Shown: in pieces, positions 46,202 through 54,923 of the stretch
How the letters are laid out: every line of letters begins with the position of its first letter
Position numbering within the stretch: the first letter of the stretch is position 1
DNA from: Mucilaginibacter sp. KACC 22063
GTDB taxonomy: Bacteria; Bacteroidota; Bacteroidia; Sphingobacteriales; Sphingobacteriaceae
Length of the DNA stretch: 64,000 nt
Assembly (NCBI RefSeq): GCF_028736115.1
Contig: NZ_CP117877.1
Location: forward strand, 2,294,001 to 2,358,000
Reading direction: 5' to 3'
The notes under the pieces: model-generated
The model's input: only the letters and a program-made list of their open reading frames with translations
The model's database searches: none
Told to the model about the DNA's origin: nothing
Translations under genes and position numbers: made by a program

Positions 46202-47059
46202 CTATTGGTCTTTTTGCTGGTAAACACGTATGTAGTCAATTTCATACCTACGGAGAAAAGTGGTGCTGTCGGGGTCGCCGCCATTGTCTCCGCCCAAAGC
46301 TAAATTGACTAATATATAATGTGGCTGCTTAAACGGATTAATCCCGGTGCCATCCTGATTGAACAGATCTTTTAACTGCACGCGATTAAGCAGCCTGTCA
46401 TCAACAAATAAGCTGATGGCTGTTGAATCCCAGTCCATCCGCCATATATGAAACTTTTTGCTCCAGTTTTTATCTTTAAAATCTTCAATGGCAGTGCTGG
46501 TACTATACCATTTTGCTTTATAAGCAGTGTTGGTGCCGCAGGCAATATTGGCCAGTAATTTTCCGCGGTAGTATTCCATAATATCAATTTCACCGTTTGA
46601 TGGCCATTGCCCGGCCACGCCTAAAGTCCAGAAAGCAGGCCACAAGCCAGCAGCAGTGTCTATACGTGCGCGCATTACCATACGCCCGTAAAGCCATGCT
46701 TTTGATTGTCTCGTATTTAAACTTGCTGAGGTATAATTGATATACTGCCGGTTTGTGCGCCAGTCATTACCCTGCGGGTTATAAAGAGGATTTGCCTGAT
46801 GGACTTTCCTGGCCTCAATAATTAACTTTCCGTTTTTACAATAAGCATTTTGCGATTGATACCACTGCAATTCATGGTTACGTACAAATCCCTTTTCATA
46901 CTGCCATATTGTATTATCAGGGGCGCCATCTTTATTAAATTCCTCGCTCCAAACCAATTGATAAGTATCCTTTTTAGAGCTGGGTTGCCCCTTAACAATA
47001 TTTATGTTTAATGCAGCTAAAAAAGCAGATACCGTCAGTAGATTTTGTACAAGTTTCAT
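46202..47059 (-). CDS. GH16-family glycoside hydrolase (laminarinase-like)
   Basis: The 285-residue secreted enzyme has a signal peptide (residues 1-24, ending IVKG). The concanavalin-like sandwich starts YQLVWSEEFNKDGAPD. Substrate-cleft residues lie in LWPAFWTLG. The catalytic motif is GEIDIMEY, with nucleophile Glu157, Asp159 and acid/base Glu162, and the fold ends YEIDYIRVYQQ. This is closest to the GH16_3 type (endo-beta-1,3-glucanase), but galactanases share the motif. No binding module. It is 25 bases downstream of the GH2 gene on the same strand, so probably in one operon with it. Confidence 0.92.
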   Translation of the reverse strand: MKLVQNLLTVSAFLAALNINIVKGQPSSKKDTYQLVWSEEFNKDGAPDNTIWQYEKGFVRNHELQWYQSQNAYCKNGKLIIEARKVHQANPLYNPQGNDWRTNRQYINYTSASLNTRQSKAWLYGRMVMRARIDTAAGLWPAFWTLGVAGQWPSNGEIDIMEYYRGKLLANIACGTNTAYKAKWYSTSTAIEDFKDKNWSKKFHIWRMDWDSTAISLFVDDRLLNRVQLKDLFNQDGTGINPFKQPHYILVNLALGGDNGGDPDSTTFLRRYEIDYIRVYQQKDQ

Positions 47060-47084
47060 CCGGAAAGATAGTTACGTTAACGGG

Positions 47085-49511
47085 TTATTTTTGCAACAGC
47101 ACTATTTTACGGGGTGTTAAACCCACGGCAGATCCTGTTAAACTAATTTCACTTGGTTTAGTACCTGCTTTTATAATCAGCTGTGCCTTACCGCCGAAAA
47201 GATGCCTTTGCCATTGGCCGGTTTCACATTTATCAGGTTCATGGCTGCTTGGGTCACCATTGCCCACCCCGATAATATCAGCATTTCCCTGTAAGTCAAA
47301 CTGAATTAAATTTGATGCATCGGGCACTTCTCTACCTTTTTTATCAAGTACAGATACGTTTACAATTACAGCATCTTCCCCGTTATCCAATAATACTTTT
47401 TTTGAAGGTAATAGCTGTATGCTTACCGGCGCTGTAGTAGTTTCAACACTCGCTTTAATTGTTTTACCATGTTTATGCGCAACTGCCAATAATTTGCCCG
47501 GCTGATATTTTACCGACCATACCAGGTGGCCATAACGCGGCATTGTTTTTTTACCCAGGCCTTTGCCATTTAAAAAAAGTTCAACATCGTCTGCATTGCT
47601 GTTCACCCAAACATCAATAGGCCGTCCTTCTTTTCCGGGCCAGTTCCAATGCGGGGCTATGTGCAATACATCTTTATCCGTCCACCATGCCTGGTAATAG
47701 TAATAAACAGTTTTTGGGAAACCGCACATGTCCATGATGCCGAAATGCGAGTTGATGTTTGGCCAGCGGTAAGGGGTAGGTTCGCCGCGGTAATCAAAAC
47801 CCGTCCAGGCGAAGCCGCCCATAAACCACGGGCGATCTTCGGTGATTTTCCACCATGTTTCGGCCGTACTGGCCCAGCTTGGATAGGTAAGGTCATAGTC
47901 TGGTACATAAGCACGCACCGTGTCTTTTACAAAGATACTGCGGGTTGTAACCGTGCTGGCAACCTCCGTCCCGATAATTGGCTGATCGGGATGTTCGGCA
48001 TGATAACCATCCAGTCCGTTCAGATTATAATTAAAACCTCTCACAGGGATTACCTCGTTTACTCCCTTAAATACATTGCCCATATTAGCGGCATAAGTAC
48101 AGGTGCGGCTTGGGTCAAGCTCTTTTTGCAGCAATATCTGGTTCTGAGCAATACGCTTACCAATATCAGTACGGTGCGTTGCATATTCTTCATTACCGAT
48201 AGACCATAAGAAGATACTGGCATGATTACGGTCACGCAAAATCAGGTTACGAAACTGTTGTTCGTATTCTTGGCCGCTTGTAAGCAAACGTGTTTCATCC
48301 ATTACCAGCATACCTAAGCTGTCGCAGGCGTCCAATAGCTCGGGCGTTGGCATATTGTGTGTAGTACGATAAGCATTTACGCCCATTTCTTTCAGCAAAC
48401 GGATACGGTAATATTGCAATTCGTCGGGCAGGGCCGAACCCACACCCGCATGATCCTGGTGGCAGCTAACACCTTGTATCTTCATTGCACGGCCATTTAG
48501 AAAAAAGCCTTTATTGCTGTCAAAAGTAAAGGTGCGTATCCCAAACCTGGTTTGCACGCTATCTATAACCCGACCGTTTACTTTAACAAGAGAAATTGCT
48601 TTGTATAAATAAGGGTCATCAATATCCCACAGCCTTGTGCTTTTTAACTTTACTTTACTGATCAGCTTATTTTCTTCGCGCACGGCTAAACTGAAAGGCA
48701 GTTCATTACCGGTAACAAGTATTTTTCCGTTACGGTCGGTGATGTAACTTAAAACAGTAGCCGAGGCGGCATTAATGCCACGGTTTTCTAACGAGGTTTC
48801 TATGGTAACCTCTGCATCTTTGTTATTATTAACGACAGCATGTACAAATACACCGCCCTGTGGCTTAAAATGTAAATTGTTGTAAGTGTTTAGCCAGGCA
48901 TGGCGGTATATACCGGCGCCTTCATAAAACCAGCCTTCAGACTGGGTGGCATCCGCTCTTACTACCATCACGTTCTTTTTTCCAAAGCGGATAAAGTCAG
49001 TAATATCGAACTTTACACTGTTATAGCCGCTAAAATTGCCGCCAACATAGTAGCCATTGATCCATACTTTGCTATCGCGATAAATACCGTCAAACTGTAT
49101 TTCAAATCGTTTCCCCGAATCAGCACGGTTTACCTGGAAAGTTTTGCGGTACCAGCCTATACTGTTTTCAGGAAACAGTCCGCCTACTGGTTTATAGCCA
49201 TGTGAGTCGAGGTCGTCATTTTTAACATACTTAAAGGGGAGGGCAACTGCCCAGTCATGAGGTAAGGTTACATCAGCCCAGCCTTTTTCATCATAGTCAA
49301 TAGCCAATGCAGTTCCGGCTGTTTCACCAGATTTAGAAAATATATTCCCAAGACCGTAATTAAAATCGCGGTTAAAGTCGGTTGCATGCCCAAGATGGAA
49401 CTTCCAGCCTGCATCAAAATTTTGGTGGGTACGTTCTGAAACTGATTGAGCGGAGGATACTTTAAATGTTATTACCAGGATTAAAAGGCTAAAAAGGCTT
49501 AGTCTGTTCAT
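47085..49511 (-). CDS. GH2-family glycosidase (beta-galactosidase-like)
   Basis: 808 residues with signal peptide (cleaved near SSAQ). A jelly-roll sugar-binding domain (about 25-215: VTLPHDWAV, FPENSIGWYRKTF) is followed by an immunoglobulin-like domain (about 220-325). The TIM barrel (about 330-610) has acid/base Glu441 in SIGNEEYA and nucleophile Glu516 in IIGTEVAST. C-terminal DUF4982-like and Ig-like domains follow (VDVWVNSNADDVELFLNGKG). Exo-acting, probably periplasmic. Paired with the GH16 endo-enzyme, it would trim oligosaccharides the latter releases. No SusCD pair adjoins this operon. Substrate sugar (Gal, GlcA or other) uncertain. Confidence 0.93.
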   Translation of the reverse strand: MNRLSLFSLLILVITFKVSSAQSVSERTHQNFDAGWKFHLGHATDFNRDFNYGLGNIFSKSGETAGTALAIDYDEKGWADVTLPHDWAVALPFKYVKNDDLDSHGYKPVGGLFPENSIGWYRKTFQVNRADSGKRFEIQFDGIYRDSKVWINGYYVGGNFSGYNSVKFDITDFIRFGKKNVMVVRADATQSEGWFYEGAGIYRHAWLNTYNNLHFKPQGGVFVHAVVNNNKDAEVTIETSLENRGINAASATVLSYITDRNGKILVTGNELPFSLAVREENKLISKVKLKSTRLWDIDDPYLYKAISLVKVNGRVIDSVQTRFGIRTFTFDSNKGFFLNGRAMKIQGVSCHQDHAGVGSALPDELQYYRIRLLKEMGVNAYRTTHNMPTPELLDACDSLGMLVMDETRLLTSGQEYEQQFRNLILRDRNHASIFLWSIGNEEYATHRTDIGKRIAQNQILLQKELDPSRTCTYAANMGNVFKGVNEVIPVRGFNYNLNGLDGYHAEHPDQPIIGTEVASTVTTRSIFVKDTVRAYVPDYDLTYPSWASTAETWWKITEDRPWFMGGFAWTGFDYRGEPTPYRWPNINSHFGIMDMCGFPKTVYYYYQAWWTDKDVLHIAPHWNWPGKEGRPIDVWVNSNADDVELFLNGKGLGKKTMPRYGHLVWSVKYQPGKLLAVAHKHGKTIKASVETTTAPVSIQLLPSKKVLLDNGEDAVIVNVSVLDKKGREVPDASNLIQFDLQGNADIIGVGNGDPSSHEPDKCETGQWQRHLFGGKAQLIIKAGTKPSEISLTGSAVGLTPRKIVLLQK

Positions 49512-49813
49512 TATAGTTTAAATTATACTTAGTGGCTTCTAAAACTAATTATTTTCAGGTTAAAAATATCATTATTGTTGTATTCCAAGTGAATTAACAG
49601 GTCATCGGCGATTTTATACATAGGCAATCTCTTTAGAAATATCATGGTTAAGGTATTGTAAATGCCGTCTGCAACTGCAGATAATGTGTTAGTTTTTATT
49701 GGAAAAATATATCATGACTATAATTCGATAGTGTTGTACATCAAATAGATAAGTGACTATGGTCACGTTAAAATCAGCCTGTCTGCCTGACATTTACATT
49801 AAAATTAAGTGTC
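49512..49813. other. Divergent intergenic region between GH2 and the L,D-transpeptidase
   Basis: 302 bases, AT-rich. It holds the divergent promoters and a perfect CRP/FNR-type palindrome at 49753-49766. Nothing else was recognised. Confidence 0.5.
49753..49766 (+). promoter_or_regulatory. CRP/FNR-type palindrome upstream of the L,D-transpeptidase
   Basis: GTGAC-TATG-GTCAC is a perfect 5-4-5 palindrome centred 54 bases before the start codon. It fits both the FNR layout (5-4-5) and the CRP core GTGA-N6-TCAC. Three related sites lie upstream of cbb3-related genes. Confidence 0.6.
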
Positions 49814-51274
49814 ATGGAAAAGCAGATCAAGAAACCGGTATTGAGTATAGGCATCAGCTTGATGATGCTTTTAACAGGCATATTATTGCAGCTTATATTA
49901 CCGGCAGGTAAAGCTGTTGCCCATGCTAATGGTAATTTACAGACCGAAAATATTTCTGCGGCTATTCAACAACTTTTAAACCAGGACTCGATTAACCTAT
50001 ATTACCCTGCATCTGTAAAACGGCTTTACCAAAAAGAAAATTATAACCCGTTATGGATAACGCCGCAGGCAGATCATAAACATACCTGGGAGGCTATGCT
50101 TATGCTTGATTGCGTGCTTGAGTTTGGTTTGTCACATAATGATTATCATGCCGCCGAACTTTCTTACGATCAGTTGCACCAGATATTTGAAACCCCAGGG
50201 AAGGTTACAGTGGAACAAAAAGCAAAATTTGAAATCACTTTAACTGATGCCCTCATCACTTTTATGAACCATCTGCATTACGGAAAACTAAACCCACGGT
50301 TTCCGGCTGTAAAGATCGATGATGGAAATCTGAATTTTAATACAGAGCAGGCACTGATTTCAGCATTTAACGAGCAGGATTTTATGAGCGCTATTGTGGG
50401 CGTGCAACCTAAATCTAAAGCATATGCTGCTTTGCAAAATTATATGCATTTAACTAAAGGCCAGTATCAGGGCGATTGCTATGAAGTGCCCGAAGCCGAA
50501 GTACGCAAAGTGGCCATTAACATGGAAAGGCTGAGATGGATTGATGTGGATGATAACAACCTGTTATGGGTAAATATTCCGTCTTACACTTTAATATGGC
50601 ACAAGCCCGATACGGATGTTAGTTTTAAAGTAATTGTGGGTAAGCCGGCAACGCCTACACCTACATTAGCCAGCAACCTGACACATTTTATTACCGCACC
50701 CGATTGGAAAGTGCCTCAAAAAATATTTGTTAAAGAATTATTGCCCAAGGCACTTGCCGATACAGCTTATCTCGAAAAAAATCAGTTTGCGGTTTATGAC
50801 AGGCAGGGTAAAGATGTGCCGATTAGCAAGCATAGCCTGAGCATAATTGCTAAAAATCCCTCAGCTTATTATGCGCGTCAGTCTGCCGGGTGCGATAATT
50901 CTTTAGGGCTGATCGTATTCAGGTTTAACAATCCATTTGATATTTACCTGCACGATACGCCACAGAAACAACTTTTCAACAAGAAAGAGCGTGCCTTTAG
51001 TCATGGCTGTATCCGGGTTGAAGATGCTTATCAACTTGCTGCCCTGCTTTTGAAAAATGATGGTGCAGGCAGTAGTGTAAGTGCAGTAAAAGCGGCTATG
51101 CAAAATTATGAAACACGTACATTCCATTTAAAGCGGCCGGTACCGGTTAAGATCACTTACCTCACCTGTGAAAGCAAAGAAGGGCAGATTGTAACCTACA
51201 AGGATATTTATAACCTGGATAAAGCGTTGGAAATGGCTTTATATAATGTAACCGAATTCTACTCAAAACGATAA
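49814..51274 (+). CDS. L,D-transpeptidase (YcbB-like)
   Basis: The 486-residue envelope enzyme makes meso-Dap cross-links in peptidoglycan or attaches proteins to it. A signal anchor (residues 12-32) is followed by a helical scaffold domain (about 45-225; YPASVKRLYQKENYNPLW). The YkuD catalytic domain (about 230-440) has HDTPQKQLFN and the signature FSHGCIRV with catalytic Cys399. The classic peptidoglycan-binding repeat is not obvious. It starts under a perfect CRP/FNR-type palindrome and is 10 bases ahead of a universal stress protein gene. YcbB-type enzymes elsewhere support stress and beta-lactam tolerance. Confidence 0.92.
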   Translation: MEKQIKKPVLSIGISLMMLLTGILLQLILPAGKAVAHANGNLQTENISAAIQQLLNQDSINLYYPASVKRLYQKENYNPLWITPQADHKHTWEAMLMLDCVLEFGLSHNDYHAAELSYDQLHQIFETPGKVTVEQKAKFEITLTDALITFMNHLHYGKLNPRFPAVKIDDGNLNFNTEQALISAFNEQDFMSAIVGVQPKSKAYAALQNYMHLTKGQYQGDCYEVPEAEVRKVAINMERLRWIDVDDNNLLWVNIPSYTLIWHKPDTDVSFKVIVGKPATPTPTLASNLTHFITAPDWKVPQKIFVKELLPKALADTAYLEKNQFAVYDRQGKDVPISKHSLSIIAKNPSAYYARQSAGCDNSLGLIVFRFNNPFDIYLHDTPQKQLFNKKERAFSHGCIRVEDAYQLAALLLKNDGAGSSVSAVKAAMQNYETRTFHLKRPVPVKITYLTCESKEGQIVTYKDIYNLDKALEMALYNVTEFYSKR

Positions 51275-51284
51275 TCTTATTATT

Positions 51285-52142
51285 ATGAAAACGATTTTAG
51301 TAACCACAGATTTTTCTGCAAGTGCAAACAATGCAGTAAAATATGCAACGCAACTGGCCACTGCTTTGCACGCCAACATTAAAATTATGCATGCTATTAA
51401 AGTGCCCTCAGAAAACGTAATGGCCGCACAGGTAGCATGGCCGCTGGAAGATTATGGATCGTTAACCGCTGAGGCCAATGACAGGTTAGCCATACTTGCA
51501 GAAACAATGTCGGCCAAATCAGAATTTAATGATAAGGCGGTTTTTAAACCGGTGATTGATTACACCAGTCAGGTTGGTAATGTTGTGGATATAACCAGAA
51601 ACCTGGTACATGAAGAGAACATTGGCATGGTTGTGATGGGAATGTCCGGAGCGGGCTCATTAAGCCGGTTCTTTTTAGGAAGCAATAGCCGGGACATGAT
51701 TGAAAACGCAAGTTTTCCGCTGCTGCTGATCCCATCAAACGTTAGCTATGCACCGGTTAATAAAATAGCGTTTGCAACAGAACTAAATCCTGAAGACCTG
51801 AAACTTTTACAAGTATTAGCGCAGTTTGTAAAGCCGCTTAATGCCGAAATACTGATTACACATATTACAAAAGATCGTTATGAAAATCATGCTCAAATAA
51901 AGGATGCAGATAAATTTCTGAGCGAAATATCATCGAAGCTCAATTACCATAAAATATATTACCGCCACCTTAATGGCTTTGATGTAAATAACGGGCTAAC
52001 CTGGCTATGTGAACATGGGCAGGTGGATGTGATAGCCATGGTACACCGGCAAAGAAATGTAATAGAACGGTTGTTTGATAATAGCCATACACAGGATATG
52101 GCAAGGCATATTAACGTGCCCCTGATGGTTTTTAATAATTAA
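51285..52142 (+). CDS. Universal stress protein, tandem UspA domains
   Basis: 285 residues, two Usp domains (about 1-145 and 152-285). The first keeps the ATP-binding-type motif G-x2-G-x9-G-S region (GMSGAGSLSRFFLGSNSRDM) and the start TILVTTDFSASANNAVKYA. The second is degenerate (EHGQVDVIAMVHRQRNVIER) and lacks the glycine motif, so it probably does not bind ATP. It is co-transcribed with the L,D-transpeptidase and ends at a terminator. Usp genes near cbb3 oxidase genes are common in Bacteroidota, and the palindrome upstream of the operon suggests oxygen control. Confidence 0.93.
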   Translation: MKTILVTTDFSASANNAVKYATQLATALHANIKIMHAIKVPSENVMAAQVAWPLEDYGSLTAEANDRLAILAETMSAKSEFNDKAVFKPVIDYTSQVGNVVDITRNLVHEENIGMVVMGMSGAGSLSRFFLGSNSRDMIENASFPLLLIPSNVSYAPVNKIAFATELNPEDLKLLQVLAQFVKPLNAEILITHITKDRYENHAQIKDADKFLSEISSKLNYHKIYYRHLNGFDVNNGLTWLCEHGQVDVIAMVHRQRNVIERLFDNSHTQDMARHINVPLMVFNN

Positions 52143-52151
52143 ATAATACAT

Positions 52152-52180
52152 GAAACCCGGTTTTGCCGGGTTTCTTTTTT
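52152..52180 (+). terminator. Rho-independent terminator after the usp gene
   Basis: GAAACCCGG-TTTTG-CCGGGTTTC followed by TTTTTT, 9 bases after the stop codon. Confidence 0.92.
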
Positions 52181-52199
52181 ATAAAGGAATTTTAAATAA

Positions 52200-52213
52200 G
52201 TGACCTTAGTCAT
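52200..52213 (+). promoter_or_regulatory. CRP/FNR-type palindrome upstream of ccoI
   Basis: GTGAC-CTTA-GTCAT matches the TGAC-N4-GTCA pattern and is centred about 78 bases before the ccoI start. A further small inverted repeat (TCACTT-TTG-AAGTGA, about 52257-52271) lies just before the start codon. Confidence 0.6.
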
Positions 52214-52284
52214 TTTTCTGCTGAGTCCCGATCATTTTTTAAGAACAGTTTATCAGTCACTTTTGAAGTGATAAAATTTTTAAT

Positions 52285-54672
52285 ATGAGCAGCAGAACCG
52301 ACACAGCAACCACATGTTACCACTGCGGTAACACGTGCAACGATGGACTTTTTATTTATGAAGAAAAGAACTTCTGTTGTATTGGATGCGAAAACGTATT
52401 TAAAATTTTATCTAAAAGTGGTCTGTGTAATTATTACAGCTATAACTTTCATCCCGGGGCTAACCGCAGCAGGGTTGAAAAGCGGTTTGAATATCTTGAT
52501 GAAGCCGCGATAGTTAAAGACCTGGTCGACTATACGGACGACAAAATTACCATAGCGACACTTTACATCCCTTATATCCATTGCAGTTCATGCATTTGGC
52601 TGCTCGAGAACCTTAACAGAATAGATCCTGGCATATATTATAGCCGGGTTGATTTTCTGAAAAAGCAGGTAGTAGTAAGATTCAGCAACAATGTAATCAC
52701 ATTCAGGCAGGTGGTAGAACTGATGGTTGACATAGGCTATGAACCTTTAATCAGTTTGCACGATGTCATTAAACAGCAACAAAAGCTGCCAAAAGATAAC
52801 CTGGTAAAAAAAATAGCGGTGGCAGGATTTTGCTTTGGAAATGTAATGCTGCTCAGTTTTCCGGAGTATCTGGGCCTTTCGGGGTACGAGCAATCTTTCA
52901 GGCAATTTTTCGGCTGGTTAAATATACTGTTCTCATTACCTGTTGTTTTTTACAGTGGGCGCGAATATTTTTCATCCGCCTGGAACAATCTTCGTAAGAA
53001 AGTCCTGAATATCGACTTCCCTCTTGCACTTGGCATTGCCGTATTATTTATTCGTACGGTCGCTGAGATCATAACCCATAAAGGGCCGGGTTTTGCAGAT
53101 ACCTTATGCGGACTTGTCTTCTTTCTGCTGGTAGGTAAATTCGTACAGAAAAAAACATACCACCACATTTCTTTCGAGAGAGACTACCGCTCGTTTTTCC
53201 CTGTAGCGGTACAAGTAATTGAAGAGGAAAGAGAACGCCCGGTTCCGCTGTCTGATTTAAAAGTGGGGCAACGCATACATATCCGTCATAACGAAATTAT
53301 ACCCGGGGATGCGATACTACTAAGGGGAAACGCAAAAATTGATTTCAGCTTTGTTACCGGTGAAGCAATACCGGTTACAAAATCATTAGGTGAAATTGTA
53401 TATGCCGGTGGCAGGCAGGTTGGCGAGTCGATTGAGCTTGAAGTCGTTAAGCCGGTTTCGCAAAGCTATTTAACCCAGCTTTGGAATAATGAGGCTTTTA
53501 AACGTAGCCAGGAAGATCGCATGCAAACCTTTAATGAGCGTGTAAGCAAATATTTTATAGTGGTATTGCTGGCCATTGCATTTGGGGCCTTGCTATATTG
53601 GCTTCCAAGTGATTTTACGCGTGGACTATCAGCATTTACGGCGGTGCTGATAGTAGCTTGTCCGTGTGCATTAGCTTTAAGTACGCCGTTTACCATGTCG
53701 GCAGCATTGGGCGTTTTCGACAGAAATTTGTTTTACCTTAAAAATACAGCAGTGGTAGAACAACTGGCGCGCATTGACACCATTGTTCTGGATAAGACGG
53801 GTACCATCACCACCAATACGGAGAATAATGTGATCAGCTATGATGATTTAAATCATGTACAGCGGCAACTGATATACACTGTTTGCAGTAATTCGGGACA
53901 CCCGCTCAGCAGGCAGATCTGTGATTTTCTGGGGCATCAGAAAAAGCTCGAAGTTTCGGAATACAACGAAATTTCCGGAAAGGGAATTTACGCCCAGGTT
54001 AACGGGCACATGATTAAAGTAGGGAGCAGTGAGTTTGTACTTGGCGGAAGTGAGGCCGTTCATCAGGCTACCGAGGTACATATGGTTATTAATGGTAAAT
54101 ATCACGGCTATTTTACTTTCAAACACCATTATCGTGACGGACTGGAAGATGTTATTCAATTGAATAAAAAATATAACATCCAACTTCTGTCAGGCGATCA
54201 GGACCATGAGAAAAACGACCTGATGGCCTATTTTAAACGTGAAGAATGTTTGCATTTTAATCAATCGCCGCAGCAAAAACTCAATTTTATAGCAGGCTTG
54301 CAAAGGGCGGGTAATAAGGTAATGATGATAGGGGATGGCCTTAATGATTCGGGTGCTTTAAAACAAAGTGACCTTGGTGTGGCTATTACTGATAACGTAA
54401 ATAATTTTACACCCGGCAGCGATGCCATTTTAGATGGGCGCTCGCTTGCAAAACTTCCCCGGTTTCTCCGGTTTTCAAAGGATGCGGTTAATATTATTCA
54501 TGTATCCTTTCTGATATCGCTTACCTACAATTTAATCGGTTTAAGCTTTGCGGTAACCGGTGCCCTGTCGCCGCTTACAGCCGCCATACTGATGCCTTTA
54601 AGCACTGCAACTATTATATCATTCACCAGCATAGCTACCCATGTAGCTGCCAAAAAACGCAAGTTAGCATGA
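52285..54672 (+). CDS. ccoI: Copper-translocating P-type ATPase for cbb3 oxidase assembly
   Basis: The 795-residue P1B-type ATPase supplies copper to the cbb3 CuB site. The N-terminal cysteine-rich metal-binding region (CYHCGNTCNDG...CCIGCENVF, about 11-40) is followed by an HMA domain with CSSC (about 100-103). Membrane helices come next, then the TGEAIPVTK actuator loop, the metal-channel CPC (Cys459-Pro-Cys461), phosphorylation site Asp503 in DKTGTIT and GDGLNDSG. The early cysteine module is typical of the CcoI/FixI group. The gene overlaps ccoS by 4 bases and precedes the oxidase genes, the order seen in other Bacteroidota. Confidence 0.95.
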   Translation: MSSRTDTATTCYHCGNTCNDGLFIYEEKNFCCIGCENVFKILSKSGLCNYYSYNFHPGANRSRVEKRFEYLDEAAIVKDLVDYTDDKITIATLYIPYIHCSSCIWLLENLNRIDPGIYYSRVDFLKKQVVVRFSNNVITFRQVVELMVDIGYEPLISLHDVIKQQQKLPKDNLVKKIAVAGFCFGNVMLLSFPEYLGLSGYEQSFRQFFGWLNILFSLPVVFYSGREYFSSAWNNLRKKVLNIDFPLALGIAVLFIRTVAEIITHKGPGFADTLCGLVFFLLVGKFVQKKTYHHISFERDYRSFFPVAVQVIEEERERPVPLSDLKVGQRIHIRHNEIIPGDAILLRGNAKIDFSFVTGEAIPVTKSLGEIVYAGGRQVGESIELEVVKPVSQSYLTQLWNNEAFKRSQEDRMQTFNERVSKYFIVVLLAIAFGALLYWLPSDFTRGLSAFTAVLIVACPCALALSTPFTMSAALGVFDRNLFYLKNTAVVEQLARIDTIVLDKTGTITTNTENNVISYDDLNHVQRQLIYTVCSNSGHPLSRQICDFLGHQKKLEVSEYNEISGKGIYAQVNGHMIKVGSSEFVLGGSEAVHQATEVHMVINGKYHGYFTFKHHYRDGLEDVIQLNKKYNIQLLSGDQDHEKNDLMAYFKREECLHFNQSPQQKLNFIAGLQRAGNKVMMIGDGLNDSGALKQSDLGVAITDNVNNFTPGSDAILDGRSLAKLPRFLRFSKDAVNIIHVSFLISLTYNLIGLSFAVTGALSPLTAAILMPLSTATIISFTSIATHVAAKKRKLA

Positions 54673-54833
54673 GCATTATTTATTTTCTGATCGGGTGCAG
54701 CATATTGCTGGCCCTCATCTTTTTGTTTGCATTTTTTTATGCACAACGCCACGGCCAGCACGATGATCTGTATACGCCATCAGTAAGGATATTACTTGAT
54801 GAAAAAGAGCCCGGAGAAGAAGAAAATGACTGA
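54669..54833 (+). CDS. ccoS: cbb3 oxidase assembly protein CcoS
   Basis: 54 residues, starting in the ccoI stop (ATGA at 54669-54672). One N-terminal TM helix (MSIIYFLIGCSILLALIFLF), then AFFYAQRHGQHDDLYTPSVR and an acidic tail ending EEEND. The family pattern is a single helix starting MxxIYFLI, followed by an aromatic/Gln segment ending in a short charged region. CcoS is needed for insertion of heme b and CuB into CcoN. The position after ccoI and before ccoN supports the call. Confidence 0.9.
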   Translation: MSIIYFLIGCSILLALIFLFAFFYAQRHGQHDDLYTPSVRILLDEKEPGEEEND

Positions 54834-54839
54834 CATCAT
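54826..54839 (+). promoter_or_regulatory. Degenerate CRP/FNR-type palindrome upstream of ccoN
   Basis: ATGAC-TGAC-ATCAT has one mismatch from a 5-4-5 palindrome. It is centred about 92 bases before the ccoNO start and overlaps the ccoS stop codon. Considered with three better sites nearby. Confidence 0.45.
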
Positions 54840-54923
54840 TTTTTAGGGCAATCGTCATCATTCTGTCATCAGGCAGGCTCCTCTAATTTTACAACCATAA
54901 AATCCGGTATTAATTAAACTTTT

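Noticed and set aside
46126..46308. 60-codon plus-strand open frame overlapping the end of the GH16 gene
   Set aside because: More than half of it overlaps the antisense of a firmly identified gene.
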